Assembly (NCBI GenBank): GCA_002307725.1
Contig: DBUB01000010.1
Location: 634,823 to 698,822, forward strand
DNA from: Alphaproteobacteria bacterium UBA1301
GTDB taxonomy: Bacteria > Pseudomonadota > Alphaproteobacteria > Micropepsales > Micropepsaceae
Direction: 5' to 3'
Length of the DNA stretch: 64,000 nucleotides
Position numbers and translations under genes: made by a program. Of the stretch, positions 16,819 to 24,744 are shown in pieces. How positions within the stretch are numbered: the stretch's first letter is position 1; each line of letters starts with the position of its first letter. The notes under the pieces were generated by a model. It ran no database searches and was not told the origin of the DNA. It saw only the letters and a program-made list of their open reading frames with translations.

Positions 16819-18438
16819 CTAAACCGCTATTAGGCCGCGAGTGAGGTAGATGCTCGGCTTCCTCGCGGGTGTCCGGCTGGCGAGGCCGATTGCCATCGCC
16901 GCCGCGACCAAGCCGTCGATTCGGCCCGTGCTCTTGTCCTTCACGAGCTTGCGGGAGCCGGCCGGGTCGCTGATCGTGACGGCGTTGGCGACGCACATGG
17001 TCAGAACGGCATGGCCGGGGTGACGAAGCTGTCGCTGTAGAACCAGGGTTTCGATTGCATCAACTGCAGGCCCCATATCGCGCCAGCCTTGGCCGTGTTC
17101 GATTAGGTTCAGCCGGATTCCCTCTTCGACAAGCAGGCGCTTCACTTCGTCCATGCGCCAGCGGTCGAAGGCGCAAGCCTCAACGTCGAAGTCGGACACG
17201 ATTTGGCCCATGCGATGAACCACGAAGCTCTTGTCGATCGCGCGGCCCGGCGTCGTCTCGATTAATCCCTGCCGCGCCCATAGTTGATAGGGTGTGTGGT
17301 CCCGGCGCTCGGCTTCCTCGAGCGTGTCGTGCGGTGCCCAGAACCAGGCCAAGAGGTCGTGTGTCTCAGGAAAATAGGCGGCAAGCGCGGTCAAATCGGT
17401 GGTGCTCGATAGGTCCAATCCGAGGATGCAGCGCTTGCCGTGCAGTGCCGTCACGTCGATTTCAGCGCGGCACGCCTCCCAATCGATCCGATTGAGGAAG
17501 CGGGTTTCGGCGTCAATCGGTTGGTTCAAATACAATAGCCGGAAAGTCGGCTCGCGCGCCGGCAGACGCTTCGCCTGTTCGGCCGCGACGCGCATTTCGT
17601 CCAGGCTGCGGAAGTCGCCAAGGGCCGGATTGCAGGCAAACCATACCGCTTCGTCCCACGGGTCAGCGTCGTCGGGCGCCGCATAGATCACGGGCAGGAA
17701 TGCCGGGTCTTCAATGTCACCCGACAAGATGCGCTCGCCATATGCGACAAGCTCGCTCAATACGTGGTTCGGGTCCGGGCTTTTCGTGCTGATTACCACG
17801 AGCAACGGTTCGGCACGGGCCGCGCCGCCCGTCGTCAGGGCGTCGTACAAGTCGCGGTTCGGCCATTGCGCCAGCTCATCCATGACGGCAAACGACACGT
17901 TGAGGCCGTGCGCCTTGCGCGCATCGGACGAAAGCGCCTCGTAAATCGAGCCGGTTTCCACGTCCTCAAGGGTCTTGTTGTGCTCACGAATGATGATGCG
18001 TTCGGACAGCGCTTCGTCGGCGCGGACATAGGCGATCATCTCACGGAAGATCAAAGCCGCCTGTTTCCGGTCGCTCGCAGCGCTGAAAACCTGCCCGCGG
18101 GACTCGGCTTCCGGGCCGCAGAGGTGGGCGAGGGCGAGCGCGGCGGCGATTTGTGTCTTGCCATTCTTTCGCGGAACGGTGAGCAACACTTGCCGCTTGA
18201 TACGCCGGCCGCTTTCGTCAACGGCGTAGATCGCCTCGATGATAGCTTTCTGCCAGTCCCGCAGGCGGAACGGCTGCCCGGCGAAGATGCCCGACGTGAT
18301 CTTAAGGGACTCGATGAAAGCGATGACGCGCTGCGCCCGCGTGAGGCCCTTGCGCTGCCATGCCGGGCGCGCCCGCCGTTTCTTCTTGCCGTCCGCCGCT
18401 TTCTTGACGGGCTTGGCGCCGATGCCTCTCAGGCCCAT
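16819..18438 (-). CDS. Phage terminase large subunit
   Basis: 539 residues. ATPase half: Walker A variant VPRKNGKTQ, Walker B VSFAVMDELAQW with catalytic Glu, and coupling motif VVISTKS. Nuclease half: GLDLSSTTDLTAL and CAFDRWRM with conserved Asp residues for RNase-H-like cleavage. It packages DNA into the prohead. No recognisable small terminase subunit is adjacent; only the HNH gene lies upstream, after about 100 bp. Confidence 0.95.
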   Translation of the reverse strand: MGLRGIGAKPVKKAADGKKKRRARPAWQRKGLTRAQRVIAFIESLKITSGIFAGQPFRLRDWQKAIIEAIYAVDESGRRIKRQVLLTVPRKNGKTQIAAALALAHLCGPEAESRGQVFSAASDRKQAALIFREMIAYVRADEALSERIIIREHNKTLEDVETGSIYEALSSDARKAHGLNVSFAVMDELAQWPNRDLYDALTTGGAARAEPLLVVISTKSPDPNHVLSELVAYGERILSGDIEDPAFLPVIYAAPDDADPWDEAVWFACNPALGDFRSLDEMRVAAEQAKRLPAREPTFRLLYLNQPIDAETRFLNRIDWEACRAEIDVTALHGKRCILGLDLSSTTDLTALAAYFPETHDLLAWFWAPHDTLEEAERRDHTPYQLWARQGLIETTPGRAIDKSFVVHRMGQIVSDFDVEACAFDRWRMDEVKRLLVEEGIRLNLIEHGQGWRDMGPAVDAIETLVLQRQLRHPGHAVLTMCVANAVTISDPAGSRKLVKDKSTGRIDGLVAAAMAIGLASRTPARKPSIYLTRGLIAV

Positions 18439-18541
18439 GACGAAAAAAATCCCAAACTAAGTGTGTTCCTATGCCCCCATGCGGTCCAATTTCCCCCGGC
18501 CGTAGCGACTGAACGCCCATGGCATTGATTGTGCTTGCTTT

Positions 18542-18856
18542 TCACGATTGCGCCTTGAACCAAGCATGAGACGGGTCGATTGGCAAACCGTTCGCATCGC
18601 ATCCCTTGACCACGAGCTTGCCGCCGTTGGCGCGCTCGCCATTGGCCCGCTCTTTGATGCTGTTGTCATGGGCGCGGCAGAGATGGCGCAGGTTCGCCAG
18701 CGTATCAGCGCCGCCATTGCGACGGCTCAGGACGTGGTCGACCACTTTGCCCTGCGCAGTGCAGCCCAATACCTCGCAGCGCCCGCGGGAGCGACGATGC
18801 ACGGCGGCACAGAGGGCGCGCCAGAGCTTTGTCTTATAAAACGGATCACCGGGCAC
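18542..18856 (-). CDS. HNH endonuclease
   Basis: 104 residues. The motif runs RGRCEVLGCTAQGKVVDHV, then LRHLCRAHDN, the HNH/zinc pattern of phage packaging-associated nucleases. In HK97-like phages and capsid-forming satellites an HNH protein is encoded beside the terminase and assists DNA cleavage and packaging. It starts the packaging and head block here. Confidence 0.9.
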   Translation of the reverse strand: MPGDPFYKTKLWRALCAAVHRRSRGRCEVLGCTAQGKVVDHVLSRRNGGADTLANLRHLCRAHDNSIKERANGERANGGKLVVKGCDANGLPIDPSHAWFKAQS

Positions 18857-19038
18857 GTTCAGACTCCGTTTGCGGTTGAGGCGTCCTCGCTTCGCTCGGT
18901 CGAAGAAAAAGAGCTGCGGTGTGTTGGTGCGTTGTGCGGGTGCGGGCCCGCCGCTCCCTTTGGGCGCGGGCCGCGCACGCTGACGCCATACCCCCTGGAA
19001 CTACTGGTGTACCTGTGGTGATACCGTCAGAACGGGTG

Positions 19039-19144
19039 ACGGGTTTCGTAGCGATACCGTAGAGGGGGGTATTGATGATGCCCTGTATCATGTCGAAACC
19101 CGTACAGTATCGTGTCGAAACCCGTTCGGGTTTCCTGGTGATAC
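19039..19144. repeat. Cluster of four iteron-like 19-bp repeats, candidate satellite origin
   Basis: Two direct copies, GTATCATGTCGAAACCCGT (19085-19103) and GTATCGTGTCGAAACCCGT (19107-19125), begin 22 bp apart. Flanking inverted copies read on the minus strand: GTATCGCTACGAAACCCGT (19039-19057) and a weaker GTATCACCAGGAAACCCGA (19126-19144). They overlap the 3' end of the winged-helix gene and the region just after it. Iterons beside a DNA-binding replication gene are what theta-type origins of satellites and small phages look like. Confidence 0.6.
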
Positions 19145-19516
19145 CGCGTTCTGATTTTCGTCTTGCCATCGTGCGAAGTCCTTTGTTGCCATTTCCCCCG
19201 TCACGTCGTCTGCAAATTCGGTGAGCCGCCATTCCGTGGCGTGTCGGAGCTTGTGGTCGAAAGAGCCGCGCCTCACTTCGATGATGAACCCGCGTTCCTG
19301 AAGTCTCTTGAAGGCACGACAGGCCGTCATTTTGCTGACGTGCAGCGCATCGCTGATTTCGCGGACACTGCATGGGATGCGCCCGTTATTGCTGCCCGGC
19401 CCCGCGTATCGGGCCGATAGCTCGATGTATGCGCATCTCGAAACCGCATCGAGCGAGCGCCAGGCCGGTGTGCGCATCATCCAGTGGTGAAGCGCAACAT
19501 ACCGATCCTTGCCCAT
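19088..19516 (-). CDS. Winged-helix DNA-binding protein, possible replication initiator (C-terminal tail frameshifted?)
   Basis: 142 residues from the ATG at 19516 (19552 is an alternative). A helix-turn-helix core reads IPCSVREISDALHVSKMTACR, then RAFKRLQERGFI, typical of phage-associated MarR-like winged-helix proteins placed between AlpA and packaging genes. The iteron repeats lie at its 3' end, which suggests origin binding. After a run of four A (minus strand; 19155-19158) a second open frame continues to 18846 with a repeat-derived, Thr/Arg-rich tail, so a one-base deletion or a -1 frameshift is possible. Confidence 0.65.
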   Translation of the reverse strand: MGKDRYVALHHWMMRTPAWRSLDAVSRCAYIELSARYAGPGSNNGRIPCSVREISDALHVSKMTACRAFKRLQERGFIIEVRRGSFDHKLRHATEWRLTEFADDVTGEMATKDFARWQDENQNAVSPGNPNGFRHDTVRVST

Positions 19517-19555
19517 GCTGCGGCCGGTCCGATCCACCCGGCGTCCGCGCATCGG

Positions 19556-19750
19556 TTAGCCCTCGCATTCACGACAAGGAAACATCCGCACCGCAAGGGC
19601 CGCGATTGCTGCCGATTGTGTGTTGAACAGCCCTAACCGGGTGCCGCCTGCCGTGGTGGCGTCGTAGCCGTTGTGGCGCGGGGTCACGAAGCCGACGAAG
19701 CGGTCAAGGTGATACACGGCCTCAGGTGCCAGCGGTTCGCGGCGGATCAT
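19556..19750 (-). CDS. Small satellite protein of unknown function
   Basis: 64 residues starting by ATGA overlap with the AlpA-type gene, so co-translated. No family recognised; the end reads VRMFPCRECEG with a CxxC pair that could bind metal. Position between the regulator and the winged-helix gene suggests an early regulatory or replication role. Confidence 0.55.
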   Translation of the reverse strand: MIRREPLAPEAVYHLDRFVGFVTPRHNGYDATTAGGTRLGLFNTQSAAIAALAVRMFPCRECEG

Positions 19751-19971
19751 TGCGCGGCCTCGCCGTCACGGGCAGCGGTGTCGACGCGAGCCGTCCCCCT
19801 GGTGGCCTCCCACGCCTCCAGATCGCCCAGCCGCCAGAAACGGCGGTTGTTAATTCGAATCGGCGCGGGAAATCCAAGAGCCTTGTCACGGGACCACCGC
19901 CAAAGGCTCATGTCGCTTACGCCGAAGCGGGCGCGCACGGCGGCAGCGGGGAGGTACGATTGTTGGTCCAT
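19747..19971 (-). CDS. AlpA-family regulator / excisionase-like protein
   Basis: 74 residues from the ATG at 19971, preceded by AAGGA. The helix-turn-helix reads VRARFGVSDMSLWRWSRD and is followed by FPAPIRINNRRFWRLGDLEAWE, the signature of AlpA/MerR-type excisionases. In P4-like elements and Gram-negative PICIs, AlpA-type proteins switch on excision and satellite genes. No CI-type repressor is seen, so this is the probable control gene. Confidence 0.85.
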   Translation of the reverse strand: MDQQSYLPAAAVRARFGVSDMSLWRWSRDKALGFPAPIRINNRRFWRLGDLEAWEATRGTARVDTAARDGEAAQ

Positions 19972-20080
19972 TGCGCGTTCCTTCAAGTTATTTCGCGCTA
20001 GTGATAGGACCGTCGCCAAGGCGTAGCGCCGCAAAATGCGATGCAGAGTGCGGGCTTATTTCATGTGTTAGATCAAAGCT

Positions 20081-20506
20081 CTACCTAATCGGCATGGCCT
20101 CTTCGCGTCTCTTTTTCGGAAGGCGCATGTACCGATCAACATCGGCATAAGTGATGCCCAACTTCTCCCTCTCGCACCATTCTCGGATCAACGCAGTTCG
20201 CAATGTTTTGTCGCGCTGGCGACCGCGCGCCAACATTTCCGACCGTACCCACTCGACGCACCTGCGCTCAACGAGATAGCGAGGGCCGCACTGGGCAAGA
20301 TAAGCCAGTTCGGCCGCACTATATTGGCGTCTTTTACGCCGCTTCAGCTTCGTCTTGCCTGCTACTACATCTGCAAGAAACTCTCGTACAAAAGGAGGAA
20401 TTTCGCAATCCGCAAGCAATAGTGGCACGAGCCGATGGCCGTCTCCATCTCGCGCCAACCTGATCGCATTTTCCCAAGTTAGGCGCCTGATATCCGAAAG
20501 CTTCAT
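20081..20506 (-). CDS. Hypothetical protein coupled to the integrase
   Basis: 141 residues; its ATG overlaps the integrase stop codon by 4 bp. Strongly basic (KTKLKRRKRRQYSAAELAYLA) and helical, with no family I can name. The central basic cluster suggests nucleic-acid binding. Co-transcription with the integrase could point to recombination control; this is inference. Confidence 0.55.
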   Translation of the reverse strand: MKLSDIRRLTWENAIRLARDGDGHRLVPLLLADCEIPPFVREFLADVVAGKTKLKRRKRRQYSAAELAYLAQCGPRYLVERRCVEWVRSEMLARGRQRDKTLRTALIREWCEREKLGITYADVDRYMRLPKKRREEAMPIR

Positions 20507-21717
20507 TGCCGTCCCCGCGACATCGGCAGCACGTCAGCGCTCTTTTGAGGGTCGCCAAGATGCAGAACGTGTTCCCCCCAAGCTGTCAGAGCAGCCCGCG
20601 CCTCGGCTTCAAAGTCGTAGCGCTGATAAATTCCAACCACGCCCGCACGGCTTCCTGAAACGTGCCCCAGCACGGCCTCGACGGCCTCCAGGCGCACACC
20701 GAGCCGCTGCAACCCAGTCGCCACGGTGCGCCTCAGGTCGTGTATGCGCCAATCCGAAACGCCAGACAGTTTGTCCAAATTTGCCTTGGCGCGGGACCAT
20801 CCTGATACGGCGGTTTGCCCCGTTGTCGAAAAGACAAAATCGCAACCCTTGATCCGCGGAAGTGTCTTAAGAATTTCCAACGCCAGAGGCGTCAGGGCAA
20901 TTTCGTGAGCCTCGCCATTTTTCGTCCGGCTGCCAGATAGTGAGATTCCGGTTTCGCCGATTTCTTGCCAGCGCAATTCGGCGATTTCGTCGCGGCGAGC
21001 TCCGGTCAGTATAAGCAAACGGATGATAGGGCCGAACGGGTAGCCAGTTTTTTGGGCTGCACGCCAGACGGCAAGCAACTCCTTGTACGGCTCCTTGCAC
21101 GGCTCTTTTTCGATCAACACGCGCTTACGGCTCACTTCCGTGCCGGGCTTTGGAATGTTTGCCACCGGGTTTGTTTCGACGATTCCTCGCCCAGCGGCCC
21201 ATTTGAACAGCCGGTGGATGTAAGACAGCGTGCGCCGCGCCTGTACGGGTGATCCGCGTTCAACGATTGCATCCAGAACATCTAGAACATCGCGGCGACC
21301 AATGTCCTTCGTCTGGCGATGTCCCCATGCCGGAAGCAATTCCTTGTTGACTGTGCGTGCGACCTCAGCACGGGTCCGGTTTTCGGCTTGATCCTTGGCA
21401 AGCCATTCCAGCACAACGTCGGCGAACAAGCCGGACGGCGCATTCTGTTTCGTGACGTTCGGGTCGCGGCCAACTTCAATGTCGGCGCGCGCCTGACGCC
21501 ACACAGTCCGCGCTTCAGCAAGCGACATCGCCGGATACGTTCCGAGCGTCGCGCGGCGCTGTTTCTCGCCGATGCGGTAGAAAAGCGTCCATGCCCTTTT
21601 GCCGCCATACGAAATGCGCAGCGCCAATCCGGGGAACCCGCGGTCAAAATGATCAACCTGACCCTTTGCCGGTGGCTTCAGGCGGGTTACAACGGCGTCG
21701 GTAAGGGCACGTTTCAT
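20503..21717 (-). CDS. Tyrosine integrase of the satellite
   Basis: 404 residues, P4-type architecture: N-terminal DUF4102-like domain (1-90, ALRISYGGKRAWTLFYRIG), SAM-like core-binding domain (about 100-180), and catalytic domain with the Arg in LTGARRDEIAELRW, the HxxR box in IHDLRRTVATGLQ, the second His in LGHVSG and the nucleophile Tyr in GIYQRYDF. All active-site residues are present, so it should be functional. It starts about 165 bp inside attR. Confidence 0.96.
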   Translation of the reverse strand: MKRALTDAVVTRLKPPAKGQVDHFDRGFPGLALRISYGGKRAWTLFYRIGEKQRRATLGTYPAMSLAEARTVWRQARADIEVGRDPNVTKQNAPSGLFADVVLEWLAKDQAENRTRAEVARTVNKELLPAWGHRQTKDIGRRDVLDVLDAIVERGSPVQARRTLSYIHRLFKWAAGRGIVETNPVANIPKPGTEVSRKRVLIEKEPCKEPYKELLAVWRAAQKTGYPFGPIIRLLILTGARRDEIAELRWQEIGETGISLSGSRTKNGEAHEIALTPLALEILKTLPRIKGCDFVFSTTGQTAVSGWSRAKANLDKLSGVSDWRIHDLRRTVATGLQRLGVRLEAVEAVLGHVSGSRAGVVGIYQRYDFEAEARAALTAWGEHVLHLGDPQKSADVLPMSRGRQ

Positions 21718-21734
21718 AAATCAGGCGCTCCCTT

Positions 21735-21778
21735 AGGTAACAATAGGTAACACGAGGGTGCGTTTGGCCCTGTTACCT
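21735..21778. promoter_or_regulatory. Putative integrase arm-type sites, right end
   Basis: AGGTAAC at 21735-21741 and 21745-21751, and its inverse GTTACCT at 21772-21778, lie between the integrase start and attR. The same heptamer occurs twice inside attL. The cluster overlaps the integrase promoter region, so binding could also autoregulate it. Confidence 0.55.
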
Positions 21779-21881
21779 AATGGGAGGAAATGCTATGCCT
21801 ATTCGGCAGTTTTTCAAGGGTTACTGAGACTTTTTGATGCGTGGTGTTTTGATTTGTTTTGGGTTGAAATGCCACGGCTTT

Positions 21882-21929
21882 TGATTTGTAATCAGGGGGT
21901 CACAGGTTCGAGTCCTGTAGCCGGCACCA
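21882..21929 (+). repeat. attR core, 48-bp copy of the tRNA-Thr 3' end
   Basis: Exact duplicate of 11404-11451. The upstream half of a tRNA is absent, so this is not a functional tRNA gene but the scar of integration. Confidence 0.95.
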
Positions 21930-22208
21930 GCCTTCGCTCGCGGAGCGAGAGAAGGCTGTCGCGCCGTAGCCAGTTCGGCGAAGGCGGACCGGTTGCCGCG
22001 AGCTACGGCTCGGCGAGCCACCCTTCACGCGCCGCGGCGAAGCCCGTAGGGCGAAGCCGGGCTGCTTGGGACCGCGCAGCTACGCCTTGGCAAGCCACCC
22101 TTTGTTCGCAGCAGCGCGGGACGACGCCTCGTCGCGCCCTTCACAATTTGACCGCTGGCGGAGCGAGGGGTAAGGACCCTCCTGTCGCCCCACAAAAAGC
22201 ACCTAGGC
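21930..22208. other. GC-rich intergenic region after attR
   Basis: Host sequence originally downstream of tRNA-Thr. It begins with an imperfect hairpin (CCTTCGCTC / GAGCGAGAGAAGG), probably the original tRNA terminator, then has short arrays of GCGAAGCC-type words and the metG promoter. No gene is visible. Confidence 0.5.
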
Positions 22209-23924
22209 ATGACCCGTTATCTGATCACCAGCGCACTTCCTTATATCAATGGTGTCAAGCACTTGGGAAATTTGGTGGGCTCAATGCTCCCGGCCGATTT
22301 GTATTCCCGTTATCGCCGGGCCAAGGGCGACGAGACCTTGTTCATCTGCGCCACCGACGAGCACGGCACTCCGGCCGAGCTGGCGGCGCTGGAGGCTGGT
22401 CAGGATGTCGCGACCTATTGCGCCGAGCAGCACGCTATCCAGAAGACCTTGGGCGAGGGCTTCGGCCTGTCGTGGGACTATTTCGGCCGCTCCTCCAGCC
22501 CGCAAAACGCGGCGCTGACCCAGCATCTGGCGCGGGTCTTGTGGCAGAATGGCCATCTCGAAGTGCGCACCACCAAGCAGGTCTATTCCCACGCCGAGAA
22601 GCGCTTTTTGCCCGACCGCTATGTGATCGGCACCTGTCCGCATTGCGGCTATGACCGCGCCCGCGGCGACCAGTGCGAGAACTGCACTCGGGTGCTCGAT
22701 CCGACCGATCTCATCAATCCGCGCTCGGCGCTTTCCGGTTCGCCCGAAATCGAAATCCGTGACAGCGCGCATTTGTTCCTCAAGCAATCCAACTTCGTCG
22801 AGCAGTTGCGGACATGGATCGACAGCCACGAACATGATTGGCCGGATTTGGTGCTCTCCATCGCCCGCAAGTGGCTGGACGAGGGCCTCAACGACCGCGG
22901 CATCACCCGCGACCTCGAATGGGGCATCCCGGTGCCGGAAGACATCGGCGACGGCCAGCTCAAGGGTAAGGTGTTTTACGTCTGGTTCGATGCGCCGATC
23001 GAATACATCGGAGCCACCAAGGAACTGACGGATTCAAAAGGCCTGCCCGATGCGGAATGGCAAAAGTGGTGGCGACCCGAGAATGCCAAAGACGTCACCT
23101 ATCTTGAGTTCATGGCCAAGGACAACGTGCCGTTCCACACGGTGGGTTTCCCCATCACCATCATGGGCTCGGGCGAGAACTGGAAGCTGGTCGACCGCAT
23201 CAAGGGCTTCAACTGGCTGACCTATTACGGCGGCAAGTTCTCCACCTCACAGAAGCGTGGCGTCTTCATGAACACCGCGCTCGATTTGCTACCGGCCGAT
23301 TACTGGCGCTGGTGGCTGATGGCCAATGCGCCGGAAAGCGCCGACAGCTCCTTCACCTGGGAGCACTTCGCGGCGGTAGTGAACAAGGACCTCGCCGACG
23401 TGCTCGGCAACTTCGTCAATCGCGTCACCAAATTCACGGTCTCGCGTTTCGATGGCAAAGTGCCGGGCGAGGGTGAATACGGCGACGAAGAAAAAGCGCT
23501 GATCGCCGATCTCGACAAGCGTGTGGCACAGTACGCGGCCTATCTCGAAGACATCGAATACCGCAAGGCGCTGGCGGAACTGCGCGCCATCTGGGTGGCG
23601 GGTAATGAGTACCTCACCAAAGCGGCGCCGTGGACGCATGTGAAGACCGATCGCGTCAAGGCGGCGGTGGGTGTGCGCATGGGGCTCAATCTGGTGCATC
23701 TGTTCGGGCATCTGTCGTGGCCGGTGATCCCGGCCGCAGCGAAGAAAATCCACGAAGCCATTCAATCAGCACCGGAGATCATTCCGTGGCCGGATCAACC
23801 GATGGCCGCGTTCCTCGATCAACTCGAAGCCGGGCAAGCCGTCACGCCGCCGGATATGCTGTTCGCCAAGATCACTGACGAGCAGCTTGCGGAGTGGAAA
23901 ACGCGCTTCGGCGGTGAAGGCTAA
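22209..23924 (+). CDS. metG: Methionyl-tRNA synthetase
   Basis: 571 residues. Class-I HIGH-equivalent in [14 protein letters not shown], zinc-type knuckle [17 protein letters not shown], and a KMSKS-loop variant KFSTSQKRG before the anticodon-binding helices ([17 protein letters not shown]). There is no C-terminal tRNA-binding OB extension. It charges initiator and elongator tRNA-Met. The stop codon overlaps that of the convergent bpt gene by 4 bp. Confidence 0.95.
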   Translation: MTRYLITSALPYINGVKHLGNLVGSMLPADLYSRYRRAKGDETLFICATDEHGTPAELAALEAGQDVATYCAEQHAIQKTLGEGFGLSWDYFGRSSSPQNAALTQHLARVLWQNGHLEVRTTKQVYSHAEKRFLPDRYVIGTCPHCGYDRARGDQCENCTRVLDPTDLINPRSALSGSPEIEIRDSAHLFLKQSNFVEQLRTWIDSHEHDWPDLVLSIARKWLDEGLNDRGITRDLEWGIPVPEDIGDGQLKGKVFYVWFDAPIEYIGATKELTDSKGLPDAEWQKWWRPENAKDVTYLEFMAKDNVPFHTVGFPITIMGSGENWKLVDRIKGFNWLTYYGGKFSTSQKRGVFMNTALDLLPADYWRWWLMANAPESADSSFTWEHFAAVVNKDLADVLGNFVNRVTKFTVSRFDGKVPGEGEYGDEEKALIADLDKRVAQYAAYLEDIEYRKALAELRAIWVAGNEYLTKAAPWTHVKTDRVKAAVGVRMGLNLVHLFGHLSWPVIPAAAKKIHEAIQSAPEIIPWPDQPMAAFLDQLEAGQAVTPPDMLFAKITDEQLAEWKTRFGGEG

Positions 23925-24664
23925 TTCTGATCGGGTTCGAGAAGTTCCCAACCCTCGCGGGTCAGCGCTTCCATCGGTTTGAAGCGGGACTTGTAGGCCA
24001 TCTTCTTGGAACCGCGCACCCAATAGCCGAGATAGACGTGCGGCAAGCCGCCGGCGCGCGTGGCGTGAATGTGATCCAGGATCATGTAGGTCCCTAGGCT
24101 GCGGGCATCTTCGCCGGGATGGAAGAAGCTATAGACCATCGACAGCCCGTCGCGCAGCTCGTCGGTGAGGGCACAGGCAATGAGGCGGCCGCGTTCACTG
24201 CCGTCCGGTTGGCGGTATTCGACGATGTGGGTCGAGACCGGGGTCTCCTCCACCATCGCGACGTAATCGAATAGGCCCATGTCCGACATGCCGCCGCCCG
24301 AGTGGCGGGCGTCGAGATAGGTCCGCAGCAGCGCAAACTGCTCGCGGGTGGCTTCGGGCGGAACGATGGTGCGCACGAGGTCGCGATTGCGTCTATCGAT
24401 ACGCTTCAAATTGCGCGAGGAATCGAACGCATCGACCACGATGCGAACGGAAACACACGCCGAACAGCCATCGCAGGCCGGACGATAGGCGATGGTCTGG
24501 CTGCGGCGGAAACCGGAATGGGTGAGCGCTTCGTTGAGCGGCTGCGCCAGCGTGCCGGTCAGGCGCGCGAACACTTTGCGCTCCGTGTGTTCCGGAAGAT
24601 AAGGGCAGGGTCCCCCTGGAGTCAGGAAGAACTGTGGAACCCGTGCGGTTTTTTGATCTGTCAA
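23921..24664 (-). CDS. bpt: Bacterial aspartate/glutamate leucyltransferase (N-degron)
   Basis: 247 residues if started at the TTG at 24664 ([15 protein letters not shown] aligns with family N-termini); readings from further upstream add unrelated sequence. The N-terminal ATE domain has the [12 protein letters not shown] cysteine cluster and the C-terminal domain [18 protein letters not shown]. It transfers Leu from Leu-tRNA to N-terminal Asp/Glu, marking proteins for ClpAP. No clear ribosome binding site; start uncertain. Confidence 0.9.
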   Translation of the reverse strand: MTDQKTARVPQFFLTPGGPCPYLPEHTERKVFARLTGTLAQPLNEALTHSGFRRSQTIAYRPACDGCSACVSVRIVVDAFDSSRNLKRIDRRNRDLVRTIVPPEATREQFALLRTYLDARHSGGGMSDMGLFDYVAMVEETPVSTHIVEYRQPDGSERGRLIACALTDELRDGLSMVYSFFHPGEDARSLGTYMILDHIHATRAGGLPHVYLGYWVRGSKKMAYKSRFKPMEALTREGWELLEPDQN

Positions 24665-24744
24665 GGAATGTTGCCCGGCCAAGCGAAAAACAACTATGGC
24701 AAAAAACGAGCCGTTAACGCCAGCCTTGTGGACAGAATTTGTAA

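Larger units (their letters stand above)
11404..21929. mobile_element. Integrated phage satellite (capsid-forming PICI-like), tRNA-Thr site
   Basis: A 10,478-bp element bounded by 48-bp direct repeats. Transcribed leftward from the right end: tyrosine integrase, small unknown, AlpA-type regulator, small unknown, winged-helix protein with iteron-like repeats, HNH nuclease, large terminase, HK97 major capsid, prohead protease, portal, gp6-like connector, putative decoration protein, putative head-closure protein. One cargo gene near attL points rightward. There are no tail, tape-measure, baseplate, lysis or CI-type genes. Its size, content and the order capsid-protease-portal-connector-closure fit capsid-forming phage-inducible chromosomal islands, which build their own heads and borrow a helper's tails. 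A decayed prophage is the alternative, but all frames except one tail look intact. Confidence 0.85.

Noticed and set aside
18469..18717. Candidate small terminase gene between HNH and TerL
   Set aside because: The frame overlaps the HNH gene, lacks helix-turn-helix features and is Arg/Ser-rich shadow sequence.
21882..21929. Second tRNA-Thr gene
   Set aside because: Only the 3' 48 bases are present; the acceptor 5' strand and D arm are missing, so it is attR.
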